From: Boswellia sacra
Taxonomy: Eukaryota; Streptophyta; Magnoliopsida; Sapindales; Burseraceae
DNA length: 64,000 nt
NCBI GenBank assembly: GCA_013180625.2
Contig: SNVD02004653.1
Span: forward strand, 124,001 to 188,000
Direction: 5' to 3'
The position numbers and the translations under genes are program-made. Shown piece by piece: positions 32,938 through 46,311 of the stretch; within the stretch, counting starts at the first letter, position 1; every line of letters begins with the position of its first letter. The notes beneath the pieces are model-generated. The model was not told where the DNA came from. It did no database searches and worked only from the letters and a program-made list of their open reading frames with translations.

Positions 32938-35167
32938 GTCCCCCACAAAAGGTTTAAAACTTTAAAGCTTTATAAAATAATATAATTAGATAAAATATAC
33001 TCATCAAAATAGAGAAAAATATATAAAGAGCAACTTCTATTATGCAATAGGCGTAGGTACCTTTGGGTTTGCACTAGTGTTGATAGCATCGATTTGAGAA
33101 AGCTGAGTAAACAAAGTCTTGAACTTGATTCCTTGAACAAACTTCAAACTATCACATATATAATATCGACGAGGACTTGGTTTTGACGGTTCAACGCTAT
33201 TAATGGCCATGTGCTTAATCTTGATTCTTATGAGAGTTTTAGAGAACAGCCAATTGCCATGGTCGCGACCCTCATGACACTCTCACTTAGGTGAATTCTC
33301 AAACGGTGTATGTGAATTATACCTCACAAGAGCATCTAGCCTTTGGACTCATTTAGGATAAACATCCTGCCTAACATCACATACAACAAACAATTTACGA
33401 TAGGGATGAGTAGGATCGTATCTCCTCTAAGATATGTCAACACAGTTGTGCTTAACAAGTCACACAATTCAGATTATTCCTAGCGATTGAACCTCTTTCA
33501 TGGGATCTCCAATCACAGAGGTTGGATTACTTCCCTAGGTGACTCCCAAGTACATCCGCCTCGATAATTTAATTAATTACTTAATTTTAGCATGCTGAAA
33601 TTCTTCATAAATTTTGCACTCTTCTACATTTCATCATTGAGAACTTGTCCCCCATCTTTGATGATTGCTTCCACTAGCTATTTTTAATATGATAATATTA
33701 ACTCTTACAAAATAATGTTAGAATGCATAAAAATAATATAAGTGAGGATAAGAAAGTTATTGGAAAATACACAATCACCAAAAACTTAAAATTCTTAAGT
33801 AATAATATTTTCAAACTCATGCATAAAAATTAGGAATCATTTAATAATTTATAATATTACTTTTTTTTTTCAAATTATCACAAAAATATTAACAACCGTA
33901 GTATAAATAAAACCCCCACATTAAGAAACATTTTAATGTACTAACAATAACTCTACAAAATATTCATGCTCTAATTTATTGGATTTCAAAACTCATGGAA
34001 ATAATTAATAACTAAAATCTTGAAAGCACTTAAAATTTGAAACCCCCACATTAACGAAATATTTTTTTCAACCCTCACATGAATAAGATATTTATTGCTA
34101 AATTATGATATATATAACACATATATAGTTAATAAAAAATATTAGCATTTATACCACAATTTTATTCAATGTGACCGCATAAGTTAGCACAAGAAACTAT
34201 TAATCTTATAACACAACACCATGCATATGAGTTTCCGATTAAATACATTCAAACACATGCATCATAAAGTAATAAAAATTTAACCATGCAAGTAACATAC
34301 AAATTGAATTCTTAATCAATTCATAATTATATGCAATAAAGATCAATGATTATCTAGTTCCAAAATAATAACACATAAAATTAGTAACATATAAATTTAA
34401 TCAAATCATAAATAATATATAATAAATATCAGTGATAAGGATTTTCATAATTGAAATATTTATTAGACCATAATAAAACTAATAATAGGTCTTGACAATA
34501 AAACCCCTACATGTTACAACTCATTCATATTCTTTGAAAAAAAAAAATTTAATAACCAATCACATACCTGGAAAGAAATTGCAGAAACTTGCTATTGTAA
34601 CTATTACTTGTAACATCTATAACTTATAACTACAATTTCAATAAAATGAAATAGATATAATAAATCTTCATAAATGAAATATTAGATACATATATATCAT
34701 TAACATACTCATGACTGAGAATTTGAGATGATAAATATTCTTGCTAACCATATTAACATATCTCATATGCTATATATCGAACTTAACAATAACTCATATT
34801 AGTATGACATATAAATACTTGTTTCAAAGATTATAATAAGCAAACTATATAAGGACAAATCAATTAAAAAACGATGCATGTAACACCAGAGTTTACTAAA
34901 CTTATTCATATAAAAGTTACCAGTTAATCCACACTTACTTTAATCTTATTCACAAATAAAAGACATTGATATAAATAAAATTTATATGGTTGAAGCATAG
35001 AATTTAAGAATCTGCATTGCCTCCATGACTTTAACTTAATAAAGACATTTATTTACTTGTGTTGTAAAATAAAGCAATAATTGAAAAAGAAGTTATACAC
35101 TGAAGCCACCAACTCTCTAATGCCAATAAAACTAAATCTACAAGAGAATAGAAATCATCATATATTT
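32938..35167. other. non-coding interior of the LARD-like element (left part)
   Basis: Long AT-rich stretch with no ORF over about 66 codons and no recognisable domain. Somewhat higher complexity at 33060-33680 may be a non-coding leader. The interior resumes after the chromovirus at 45206-45729. Confidence 0.6.
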
Positions 35168-37893
35168 TGTAACATCCTAAAACCTTATTTTTGTTTTAAG
35201 TGCACGTATATTATTATTACAAGCACTTAAGTGTTGTGATATTGGAATAAGAAAATATTAGGGGCCTATATGAAAATTCTAAAACTAAAGGCCCTAACCT
35301 ACAAAAATATATACATATGTTTTTCTATAAAAACGGTAGGAGTTTAAGGCATTCTCCAGGAACTCATTTCCTGCAAAACCCCAGCTCTCTTTCTTTCTCT
35401 CTCTCTATTGCTGGGAACTAAGAAGAAGAAGGGAAAATTGGGAAGAAAGATGTAAAAACTCATTCCCTTCTCTAGGTTCTAGCATGGACACATCAATTTA
35501 GTTATGATCGTTGTGCTATGGAGTATTTTATGGTATTTTTATGTCATATATGCTTTGAAACTTGTTGGAAATCATGATTTGTTATAAGTTATGAAAGATT
35601 AAAAAGGGGTTGGATGATGTTAGGAAGCAATAGTTGATGCTTGAAAACAAAACTCTACAAGGTCTTTTACTGAGCAGTTTGTAATCCAAAAATTCACAAA
35701 AAATTCTAGGGTTCCTTTTCATCTCTAAAATTTCTACATCTTAAACTAGACATGCACAGGATCATTTAGCTATTTGATTCACCTAAAAATTCAAAGTATG
35801 CAATTTTTGGTAACTTTTTGAACTCCGTTGAAACAAATATGAAAATCTCCTGTTTCAAAACAGAACATGGGAAACGAATTATAGATGAGGAACATTTCTT
35901 TCATGGAAACTCCTAATTTTTGGTATGTGAAATCTTGAGTGTGTTTCCTCATGAACGGGAAAGTTTCATGGTTTTTGAAGCTTTGTGAAATTGTTATGAG
36001 TTTTCAAATTTATGTTAGTAAATCTGAAATTTTCAACTTTTAGAACTAGGTAAGAAAAACGATTTGCTTTTGACCAACCTAAACTCAACAAAAGTTGTGA
36101 TTTTTGGAGGGATGAATCTTGTATATATCTTTTACTAGAATGGAGAATAATTTTGTAATGATTTGATCATTATTGAAAACTTTTATGAATTTTCAAAGTC
36201 ATATTGCTCAATCTAAAAAGCTACTAGACAGAATTTAGATTTGTACAAAGCTAAATAGTTTCAAGGGGTATATGACCTCATTTTGATATGATAATTTTAA
36301 TAAGGTATTATATATGTGTTTGATTGATTTCTGCAAATTTTTATAAGAATTGGGATAAGCATCAACTTTCTAAAAGTCTTCAATCAAGCATATACAGTGT
36401 TAAGTTAGTGAAGGGGTTACCTTTTTACTACTTTGTTTGGTGATCCATAAAGAAATTTTTGATAATTTCTAGGTTAAAATAAGGATCTAGTAGTGAAGCT
36501 TAATCAAGTAAGTAAGCTAGACTATTAACCGAGGCCACAGTGGATATATTACTATTTTATGAGATGTGTTTTTTTTCATATGCTTATGTTTATATGAAAG
36601 TTATGTTTTGATTGAAATATTATGTTTATGATATGAATGGAAGCTTTGAATGTGATCTTGTGCATATGGACTTGATATGTGATGCATAAAATAAGGTGAA
36701 AATGATTTTTGCATGGTATGTTCTAAAAGTGAAATTCATGCCTAAAACCTTAGGACATTAAGCTCTTATTGAGCGATTGGATGCATAAGGGACACCTTTT
36801 GAAATTTTGTGGGGATCACTTTTTGAAGGTTTATAGGAATCATAAAGTACTACACACAATACAAAATATCATGTGTAGACATTATGAAAGGTAGGCGTCT
36901 ATGTCATGATGGCTACATGGGGCCAATTATATGTGACGTGAAAAGTCCTACTATGAGAGGAGGTTTGGAGTATGTGTTTCCTTGTATGGGATTCGGTAGC
37001 ATAGGCCCAGTATAATTTGGATTGTCAGACTAGCCTCAGTATATGGTTTAAGTTTAGATATGAATGGTGGTATGAGGGGAGGTCTGGACCATGTGTTTTC
37101 TTGTATGGGAATCAGTAGCATGGGCCTGGTATAACCTGAATTTGTCAAACTAGTCTCAGTTTATGATAATAAGTGATGTAGGTCCCTAAGGTTATGTTTG
37201 ATATGTGATAAGGTATAATAAGTAAGTGTATTGATGCATAAGAAGAGAAATGGCCCAGTGGAGGTAGATTAGACAAAGATGTTACGCAAGAGCGCAAGTG
37301 TGGTTGTGCGGAAGCGTATCATTTTCTGACTTAAATGCTATAGACAGAAATCTTGTGCTAGCACACAACATGTATAAGGTAAGAGCACAACCCCTATGGG
37401 TTACAACCTATACTGAAACAGAGACTTTGCACAGGAGTGTAACCTTTATTGTTTGTAATTTATTTATATGGCTTGCGTAACAAGAAATTAGTTATCTGTG
37501 TGATAAGCAATGGTTAAGAACTATATTCTATGTTAATATTTCTTCATTGGCAATTGTTAATGCACTAATCTAGCTTACTTACTGAGTTAATACTCATTAG
37601 TCTATTGTGTACCTTAGGTGACTAATGATACTCAGCATTTTGGAGGATTTTTGGCATAGAGACAACAGAGTTCCCTTAACATCATTTTGTCTACTATACC
37701 AACAATTCTTTTGTTTATCAAAATTTTGATATTTTTAAATTGCAACTATATATGATAATGTACTATAGATGATGGTTGTTGGGAACTTTAGTTTCTAAAT
37801 AATGTTAATGTTATTTGCCTTAGTTCTCAATTAATTATTATGAACGAGTGATGTTAGTTGCACTCAGGATCATTTAGGGTTCGACGTGTGATA
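35168..37893 (+). repeat. 5' LTR of the chromovirus
   Basis: It runs from TGTAACATCC to GTGTGATA (the right copy ends GTGTGACA) and is about 2.7 kb. It contains a (CT)n-rich patch near 35389-35406 and a degenerate internal duplication of a GGAGGTTTGGA...GGGATTCGGTAGCAT segment (36959 and 37078). Its open frames are short and not conserved between LTR copies. Confidence 0.92.
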
Positions 37894-37897
37894 GTAA

Positions 37898-37910
37898 TGG
37901 TTTCAGAGTA
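37898..37910 (+). promoter_or_regulatory. primer binding site of the chromovirus
   Basis: TGGTTTCAGAGTA, four bases after the LTR, is one to two changes from the initiator-Met-type site TGGTATCAGAGC. Confidence 0.7.
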
Positions 37911-38068
37911 AGGATTTAAGATTCTGTAGACATTTTTTTTGGAAGCAGTCAAGGGAACCATGTGCTATGCTAAATCCTTAGCATTAAGAGTTAGTAAGTC
38001 ATTCTATAAGAATTACTAACCATTGTTTTATATGTGATACTTTGTTTTGTTATAGAAAATTGATAGTT

Positions 38069-41000
38069 ATGTCTCGTTCTAGTCAGGCAAGAAGGATGGA
38101 TAATCCTACAGTAGAAAAGATGAGAAGGCTAGGCACCACTCTTAAAGTGATGGACCTCTGAGTTAAATGAGCCCCCTCCTGCCGAAAGTAAAAAGACAAA
38201 GAAGCAAGTTAGAACTACTGGTTCACCACGAGCCCATGACAGTGCTATACAAGAATTAGTGTAGATTTTGACTGATGTGAGACAAGAATCCCCTCAAGCG
38301 AGTTTTGCCACTCTTGACACTATGCATGTTGTGGAGCAATTCAAGAGACTTAATCCTCCATCATTTGTTGGCTCAACGGATTCACTAGTGGCTGAAGGGT
38401 GGGTTTGAGAATTGGGGAAGATATTTGATCTCACGACTTGCATTGACACTCATAGGCTTACTTGTGTTACCTTCATGCTAAAAGGTAGAGCCAGTTATTG
38501 GTGGGATATGACAAAGAGGGTCTATAATACAGAAGGGAATATGCTTATCTGGGCTCAAAATAAGGAGATGTTTTATGATAAGTATTTTCTTTAGTCATTG
38601 AAGAACGAGAAAATAGCAAAATTTCTACAACTGACTCAGGGTTCCATGTCTCTAATGGAGTATGAAAGAAAATTTAAAGCTCTACCCTAGTTTGTCCAAC
38701 ATCTTATTGGCACCGAGGAAGAGAAAGCTAAGCTCTTTAACAGAGGCTTAAGGCCAGAAATCAAAATGCATGTAGCAGTGTTGGAATTGAAGACATATAG
38801 TGCAATGCTAAGGAAGGCCCAAATTTTTGCAAGAAATGATGAGCTAGTGGGAGCTTCCAAATCTAAAAAGGCGGCCTCAGAGTCTCATCAAAGGAAGGCA
38901 TGGGGGAAGAACAACAATAGAAGATTTGATAAAGGCGAGGGAAGGAAAAGACAAAATAATGGAAAGAAAGATATTCCATTATGTAATACATCTCACATGT
39001 GTAATGATGGGACATGCTTTCAAAAGACAGGAGCTTGCTTCAAATATAGTCAGATAGGCCATTACATTATATCCTAACTAGAAGCCGACAAGAATCAGAA
39101 TATCCCTAAGAGAGATCAAAGAACATAAGGAAGGGTCTATGCTCTTACCACTACGGAAGTTCGAGAGGCTTCATTAGTTATCACGGGTATTATTCCTATC
39201 CTTGGTCATGATGCTTGTGTGCTCTTTGATTTGGCTGCTACTCACTCTTTTGTGTCACATGTATTTGCTAATAAAGTGGACATAGTACCTTTAGTTTTGG
39301 ATGTTGAATTATGTGTCCCTAACCCTTCGGGAGTGTCATTGCATGCTAGTGAAAAGTTGAGATCTTGTGAGATTAATATAGCTGATAGGGAGTTGGATGC
39401 TAATTTGATAATTTTGGAGATACATGATTTTGATGTTATTTTGGGTGTGGATTGGCTATCCAAGTATCATGCAAATATCAAGTGTTATGAGAAGAAAGTA
39501 GTGTTCCATCTTCCTACTGGATCTGAATTCAGCTTTATTGGGACTAGCCTATCCTCATTACCAAGGATTGTTTCAGTCTTGCAAGCTCAAAAGTTTCTCA
39601 GAAAAGGGTGCATAGGTTTCCTGGCATGTGTCATTGACATAAGAAAGGAAGAATTGGGCATCCAAGATATTCCAGTAGTTAATAAGTTTATGTATGTATC
39701 TCCAAAAGAGTTACCTAGGCTTCCTCTAGACCATGGGATTGAATTTACTATCGATCTTATACCTGAAACTACTCTTATATCTAAAACTCCTTACCGAATA
39801 TCACTAACTGAACTTAAGGAGCAATTAAAGGAGCTATTGGATAAAGGTTTTATCCATCTAAGTGTTTCTCCTTAGGGTGCACCTGTTCTCTTCGTGAATA
39901 AACAGGATTGGACCATGAGATTGTGCATCAACTATCGAGAGCTGAATCGGTAACTATGAAGAATAAGTATCCATTTCCTAGAATTGATGATTTGCTTGAC
40001 CAACTTCATAGGGCAAGTTTGTTTTCCAAGATTGATCTTCGTTCTGGATACCATCAATTGAAGATCAAGAAGGAAGACACTCCCATAACTGCTTTGTGGA
40101 TAAGGTATGGGCATTATGAGTTCTTAGTAATGCCATTTGGACTTACTAATGCCCCAACTGCCTTTATGGATCTTATGAACTATGTATTAAGAGATTTCGT
40201 GGATAAATTTGTGATTGTGTTTATTGATGCTATTTTGGTGCATTCCAAGAATCAAGAAGAGCATGGAGAACACTTGAGGGTGGTGTTACAAGTGTTGAGA
40301 GGAAAGCAATTATATGCCAAATTTAAAAAGTGTGAATTTTGGTTGAACCAAATCTCATTCTTGGGTCATGTAGTTTCCGGGGAAGGAATATTAGTGGATC
40401 CAAGCAATGTTGAAACTATTGTGAGATGGCCTAGACAAATCAATGTAAGTGAAGTTCAAAGCTTTCTGGGTTTGGCTAGCTACTATAGACGATTTATTGA
40501 AGGTTTCTCTAAAATAGCCTCACTATTAATACAGTTGACAAGGAAAATGTTAATTTTATATGGTCAGATGAATGTGAAAAAAGCTTCCACAAGCTCAAGA
40601 ACAGACTTGTGACAGCTCCAATACTCACTATTTCTTTGGGTTCTGATGGATTTGTGATTTACAGTGATGCCTCTAAGAATGGGCTTGGGTGTATCTTAAT
40701 GCAAAATAGCAAGGTTATAGCCTATGCTTCGCAAGAGTTAAAGAGCTATGAGAGGAACTATCCTACCCATGATTTAGAGTTAGAAGATGTGGGTTTTGCA
40801 CTTAAAATTTTGAGGCACTATCTCTATGTAGCAAGATGTGAAATCTGCATTGACCACAAAAATCTTAAGTACTTCTTCACTTAGAGGGAGTGAAATAAGA
40901 GACAAAGGCAATGGCTAGAGTTGGTTAAAGATTATGATTGTATGATTAAATACCATCCAAGAAAGGCTAATGTGGTAGCTAACACATTAAGTTGAAAGTC

Positions 41001-42531
41001 TTCAGGACATATGGCTACCTTAATAACCACTCAGAAGCAAATAAGAACAAATCTGGATAAGCTTACTGTTGAAATTGTTCAGCTTGGTGAGTATTTACAT
41101 ATAACATCATTAATTATGCAGCCTAACATTATTGAGAAAATTAAGGGGAGACAATGTGATGATGCATTTTTTAAGAAAGTAATAGAAGAGATTCCTTCCA
41201 GAAAGAGGCCAGGATTTGCCATGTCCAGTGATGGGGCATTGTACTATGAAAGGAGACTTTGTGTGCCTAGTATTACAGATTTGAAATAAGAGATCTTGAA
41301 CGAAGCACATAATTTCCCGTATTCTGTGCATCTTGTATTACAAAAATGTATCAAGATCTTCAAGCCAATTATTGGTGGACTAGTGTGAAGAAAGAGATAG
41401 CACAGTTCGTGAAGCAATGTTTGACTTAACAACAAGTCAAAGCTGAACATCAAACACCATCTGGGTTATTAAAACCATTAGTGGTGCCAAAATGGGAATG
41501 GGAGCATATAACCATGGATTTTGTTGTGGGTTTGCCTAGAACTCAAAGTAGGTATAATGCCATTTGGGTAATTGTTGATGGATTAACTAAGTTTGTGCAT
41601 TTTCTTCCTATGCACACTACTTTTATCATGGACTAATATGCTAAACTTTATATGGATGAGATTGTTAGACTTGATAGGGTTCCTATGTGTATCGTTGTTG
41701 ATAGGGATCTAAGGTTCATCTCCATATTTTGGAAGAGTCTGTATAAAGCCATGGGTACTAGATTGAATTTTAGTACAACTTTTGACACTCAAACAGATGG
41801 ACAATCTGAGCAGATTTTGGAAGATATGCTAAGGGCTTGTGTGATTGATTTCAAAAGCAGCTAGGATAAACATCTAACTCTGGTAGAATTTGCTTATAAT
41901 AATAGTAATCAAGTCACCATTAGTGTGGCCCCTTATGAAGCATTATATGGGAGGAAATGTAGGTCTCACCATCCATTAGGATACGGTTGGTAAAAGGAAG
42001 ATACTTGGACTTCAAATCATTCAAGAGATATGAAGTCATTAAAAAGGTGGAAGAAAGGATAAGAGTAGCCAAGAGTAGATAGAAAAGCTATGCTGACCAT
42101 CAAAGAAAATAATGGGAATTTGAAGTGGGTGATAATGTTTTCCTTAAAGTTTCCCTAATGAAAGGAGTGACAAGATTTGGTAAGAAAGGAAAATAAAATC
42201 CCAGGTACATTGGCCCTTATGAAATTTTAGAGAGGATTGAAAATGCAACTTATCGACTTGCACTACCACTTTCACTGTTAGGTGTACATGATGTATATTG
42301 AGGAAATATGTTCCTGATCCTTCACAAGTGCTAAGTTATGAATTACCAGAACTAAGAGATGATCCCTCTTATGAAGAAAAGCCAATACAAATTATAGACT
42401 ATAAAGAGCATGAATTACAGAAGAAGAAGATACCTTTAAATAAAGTATTATGGAATAATCACTTCACCAAGGAAGTGACTTAGGAGGAAGAAGAGGAAAT
42501 GCGTGAAAAGTACCCCTTCTTGTTTGAGTGA
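38069..42531 (+). pseudogene. chromovirus gag-pol polyprotein, many lesions
   Basis: It opens at 38069 (MSRSSQARRMDN) and stops within about 30 codons. Gag is visible at 38412-38830 (GRASYWWDM, SLMEYERKF, FNRGLRPEIK). The zinc knuckle near 39036 reads CFKYSQIGHY, with the second Cys changed to Tyr. The protease motif is LFDLAATHSF at about 39223 instead of the usual D-S-G. RT (39960-40350) keeps [12 protein letters not shown] and MPFGLTNAP, but the catalytic box is VFIDAILV (FIDA at 40220-40231), losing the second Asp. A frame change near 40550 precedes RNase H ([11 protein letters not shown], about 40660). Integrase spans about 41300-41970 (WVIVDG, TDGQSEQILE, LYGRKCRS), with stops. The chromodomain follows (YEEKPIQIIDYKEHEL, VLWNNHFTKEVT) and the frame ends at the TGA at 42529-42531. 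Confidence 0.92.
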
Positions 42532-42558
42532 ATGGCACTGAATTTTGAAGATGAAATT

Positions 42559-42576
42559 CTTTTAAGGGGGAAGAGT
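42559..42576 (+). promoter_or_regulatory. polypurine tract of the chromovirus
   Basis: TTTTAAGGGGGAAGAG lies immediately before the 3' LTR, the expected position for plus-strand priming. Confidence 0.8.
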
Positions 42577-42795
42577 TGTAACATCCCAAAACCTTATTTT
42601 TGTTTTAAGTGCATGTATATTATTATTACAAGCACTTAAATGTTATGATATTGGAATAAGAAAATGCTAGGGGCCTATATAAAAATTCTAGAACTAGAGG
42701 CCCTAGCCTGCAAAAATATATACATATGTTTTTGTATAAAAAGGATAGCGGTTTAAGGCATTCTCTAGGAACTCATTTCCTTTACTAAACCCCTA

Positions 42796-42830
<35 letters not shown>

Positions 42831-45200
42831 TCTTGAAAGCTAAGAAGAAGGGAAAATTGGAAAGAAAGAGGTAAAAACTCATTCCCTTCTCTGGGTTCTA
42901 GCATGGACACGTGAATTTAGTTATGAATTGTTGTGTTATGGAGTAGTTTTTGGTATTTTTATATCATATATGCTCTAAAACTTGCTAAAAATCATGATTT
43001 GTTATAAGTTATGAAAGATTAAAAAAGGGTTGGATGATGATAAGAAGCTATAGGTGCTGCTTGAATCTAAAACTCTGTAGGGTCTTTTGCTGAGCAGTCT
43101 ATAATCCAAAAATTCACAAAAATTATAGGGTTTCTTTTTTACTCTAAAATTTTTATATATTAAAATAGACATGTTCAAGATCATTTAGCCATTTGATTCA
43201 CCTAAAAATTCAAATTATGCAATTTTTGGTGAATTTTTGAACTTTGCTGAAACAAATTTGAAAATCCATAGTTTCAAAATAGAGCATGGGAAATAAACTG
43301 TAGGTGAGAGACTTTTCCTTCATGGAAACTCATGATTTTTGGTATATGAAATCTTGAGTATGTTTCTCATGAACTGAAAAGTTTCATGGTTTTTGAAGCT
43401 TTGTGAAAATTGTTATGATTTTTCAAAATTGTGTTAGTAAATATGAAATTTTCTACTTTCAGAACAAAGTAAGCAAAACAATTTGCTTTTGGTCAACCTA
43501 AACTCAACAAAACGTTGTGATTTTTGGAGGAATCTAGTATATGTCTTTTACTAGACAGGAGAATTTTGTAATTATTTGATCATTGTTCGAACTTTTATAA
43601 ATTTTCAACGTCATGTTGCTCAGTCTGAAAGGCTCCTAGACAAAATTTAGATTTGTACAAAACTAAGTAGTTTCAAGGGGTATATGACCTTGTTTTGATC
43701 TGATAATTTTAAAGAGGTATTACATATGTGTTTAATTGATTTACAAAAACTTTTATAAGAATTGGGACAAGCATAAACTTTCAAAAAATCCCCCAATCAA
43801 GCATGTGTGGTGTTGAGTCAGTGAAGGGGTAACATTTTGCTACTGTGTTTGATGATCCTTAAAGAAATTTTTGATGATTTCTAGGTTGACATAAGGATTT
43901 TGCAGTGAAGCTTAATCAGGTAAGTAAGCTAGACTCCTAACTAAGGCCATAATGGATATAATACTATTTTATGAGTTTTTTTTTCCATATGCTTATGTAT
44001 ATATGAAAGTTATGTTTTGATTGAAATATTATGTTTATGGTATGAATGGACTCTTTTAATGTGATCTTTTGCATATGGATTTGATATGTGATGGCATGAA
44101 ATGAGGTGAAAATGATATGCCATATGCTATGAAAGTGAAATTCATGCCTAAAACCTTAGGGCACCAAGCTCTCATTGAGTGATTGGATGCATGGGGAACA
44201 CCTTTTGAAATTGTGTAGGGGTCACCTCTTGATGGTTTATAGGAACCACAAAGTGCCACACACAATACAAAATATCACGTGCAGACCATTATGGAAGTTA
44301 GGCGTCTATGTCATGGTGGCTACGTGGGGCCAATTATATGTGACATGTAAAGTCCTACTATGAGGGGAGGTTTGGACCATGTATTCCCTTATATGGGATT
44401 TGGTAGCATGGGCTCGGTATAACCTGGATTGTTAGACTAGCCTCAATTTATGATAATAAGTGATGTAGATCCTTAAGGTTATATTTGATATGTGATAAGG
44501 TATAATATGTAAGTGTATTGATGCACAATAATAGAAATGGCCTGGTGGAGGCAGATTAGAAAGAGATGTTGCACAGGAGCGCAAGTATGGTTGCGCGGGA
44601 GTGCAACATTTACCAACTTAAATGTTTTAGAAGGAAACCTTGCTGGCACGCAACATGTGTGGCACAGGAGTTCATCCCCTATGGTTTGCAACCTGCACTG
44701 AAACAGAGACTTTACGTAGGTAAGCAAGGTCCGTTGTACAAGAGCGCAACCTCTATTATCTGTAATTTGTTTATATGGTTTGTGTGGCAAGAAATTAGTT
44801 ATTTATGTGAGAAACAATGGTTATGACCTATATTCCATGTTAGATTTTTCTTCATTAGCAATCGTTAATGCACTAATCTAGCTTACTTATTGAGTTAATA
44901 CTCACTAGTATATTGTGTACCTCTGGTGACTGATGATACTCAGTATTTTGGAGAATTTTTGGCATAGAGACGATAGAGTTCCCTTGACATCCTTTTGTCT
45001 GCTGTACCAACATTTCTTTTGTTTATCATTGTTTTGATATTTTGAACTACAGCTGTATATGATAATATGCTGTAGATGACGGTTGTTGGGAGCTCTAGTT
45101 TCTGAATAATGTTAATGTTATTTGCCTTAGTTCTCAATTAATTGTTATGAATGAGTGATATTAGTTGCACTCATGATCCTTTAGGTTTCGGAGTGTGACA
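42577..45200 (+). repeat. 3' LTR of the chromovirus
   Basis: 2,624 bp from TGTAACATCC to GTGTGACA, direct copy of 35168-37893. It contains a pure (CT)n run at 42798-42828. The left copy has only a short degenerate version of that run, so the microsatellite changed length after insertion. Confidence 0.93.
42731..42740 (+). promoter_or_regulatory. possible TATA box in the chromovirus LTR
   Basis: TGTATAAAAAGG, preserved as CTATAAAAACGG in the 5' LTR (about 35326), lies about 60 bases before a pyrimidine-rich CT tract, as in plant promoters and leaders. Sequence context only. Confidence 0.3.
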
Positions 45201-45729
45201 TATTCAATATCCAAAAAGGCTCCAAATATTTGAAATTGGCTCGTATCAGTAAGTAAATTTATTTTGTGCTCTAAACTAGATATACATTTCAGTTCTTCAT
45301 TGCAAGGAAAAATAAAAAGATTTTATGCATGCAAGTATATATCATAATATGAACTAGAATAATTCATTAATCATATATAGTATAGTCAAGCTAGCTATGT
45401 TCAAATTATGAACAAAAATATAAATCATGATAGATCTCGCAAAGATCTACAATATACATTATATGATAAACAAACAATTAAAACAATTAACCTAATCTAT
45501 CATAGTTGTGATCCTCTCATATTCGATAAAATATAAATAACATATAGATGTAGCTAATAGTTATATAGATGCTTATAGACTTGCATCTAATAAGAAGTAG
45601 AATAAATAAACTATTATGAAATAGTTTGTGCAACATAAGTAGTCAAATAATACAAACATAAATATATACGACCAATTAATATTAAACAAATAACCAACCA
45701 ATCATATGAGATTGTCTTTGGCTTTAGAT

Positions 45730-46311
45730 TGTTGGGAATATTTATTTTAAATCTTAAAATAACATAATCAGACAACAATATGTTATAGAAACAATAAAAT
45801 ACAAATTAAATTAACATAACAATAAATTAAATAAATGTAAGTAAAGAGATAAAGTAAGAAAATGTAATGCTTGAGCAATTGGGAGGCATGTAAAAAGTAT
45901 TGTCCTAAATCCAAAGAGTCCTCCCCTCGTGAGAGTAATATCGATAATCAAGAGCTGCAAGATATAACCGAATGCTCATAGCCTATCTCTTCGATGAGTA
46001 TGATCACCAAAAGAAAATAACATGTCTCTATGTGTCACGATTGCTCAACAAAATAGAAATACTCAAAGTATTTCATTGTTGTTAGAACATTTGAGACTTT
46101 GTTATATAGTAATCTTCTAGCTTAGGTAACTTACAAATTAAATCCTTTATAACTCCTAAGTTATAATGTTCTTAATAAAAATATGTACATTACAAATAAT
46201 AAGTGTTGTAACTCATGTTTTTATTATGCTTCTAACTCATGAAATTAATCTCAAATTAAAATTTGTAACTCATGATATATAATATTTATTTTAAACTTTT
46301 TATCTTCAACA
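45730..46311. repeat. right LTR of the LARD-like element
   Basis: Direct copy of 32354-32937, starting TGTTGGGAATATTTATTTTA and ending TTATCTTCAACA. Confidence 0.82.

Larger units (their letters stand above)
35168..45200 (+). mobile_element. Tekay/Del-type chromovirus (Ty3/gypsy), 10 kb, defective
   Basis: Long LTRs (35168-37893 and 42577-45200) flank gag, protease, RT, RNase H, integrase and a C-terminal chromodomain. This order plus LTRs over 2.5 kb fits the Tekay/Del chromovirus lineage. Flanks TATTT (35163-35167) and TATTC (45201-45205) match at four of five positions. The LTRs differ at roughly 16 of the first 210 positions by eye, mostly transitions, so it is an old insertion. It lies inside the LARD-like element. 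Confidence 0.93.
32354..46311. mobile_element. LARD-like non-coding LTR retrotransposon, split by a chromovirus
   Basis: Direct repeats at 32354-32937 and 45730-46311 (about 583 bp each) align end to end. Shared words include GAAACAATAAAATACAAATT, AACATAACAATAAATTAAAT, CAAAGAGTC and AATCTCAAATTAAAATTTGT. The right copy starts TGTTGGG and ends CAACA. The left copy has lost the TG start. Without the nested element the unit is about 3.9 kb with about 2.75 kb of interior. No gag or pol motif is seen in the interior. The flanking duplication is not convincing (CGTTT versus AATTT), and strand is undecided. Confidence 0.75.

Noticed and set aside
44479..44826. Overlapping frames of 103 and 86 codons on opposite strands in the chromovirus 3' LTR
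   Set aside because: They are not maintained in the 5' LTR copy (37230-37480), as expected of chance frames in LTR DNA.
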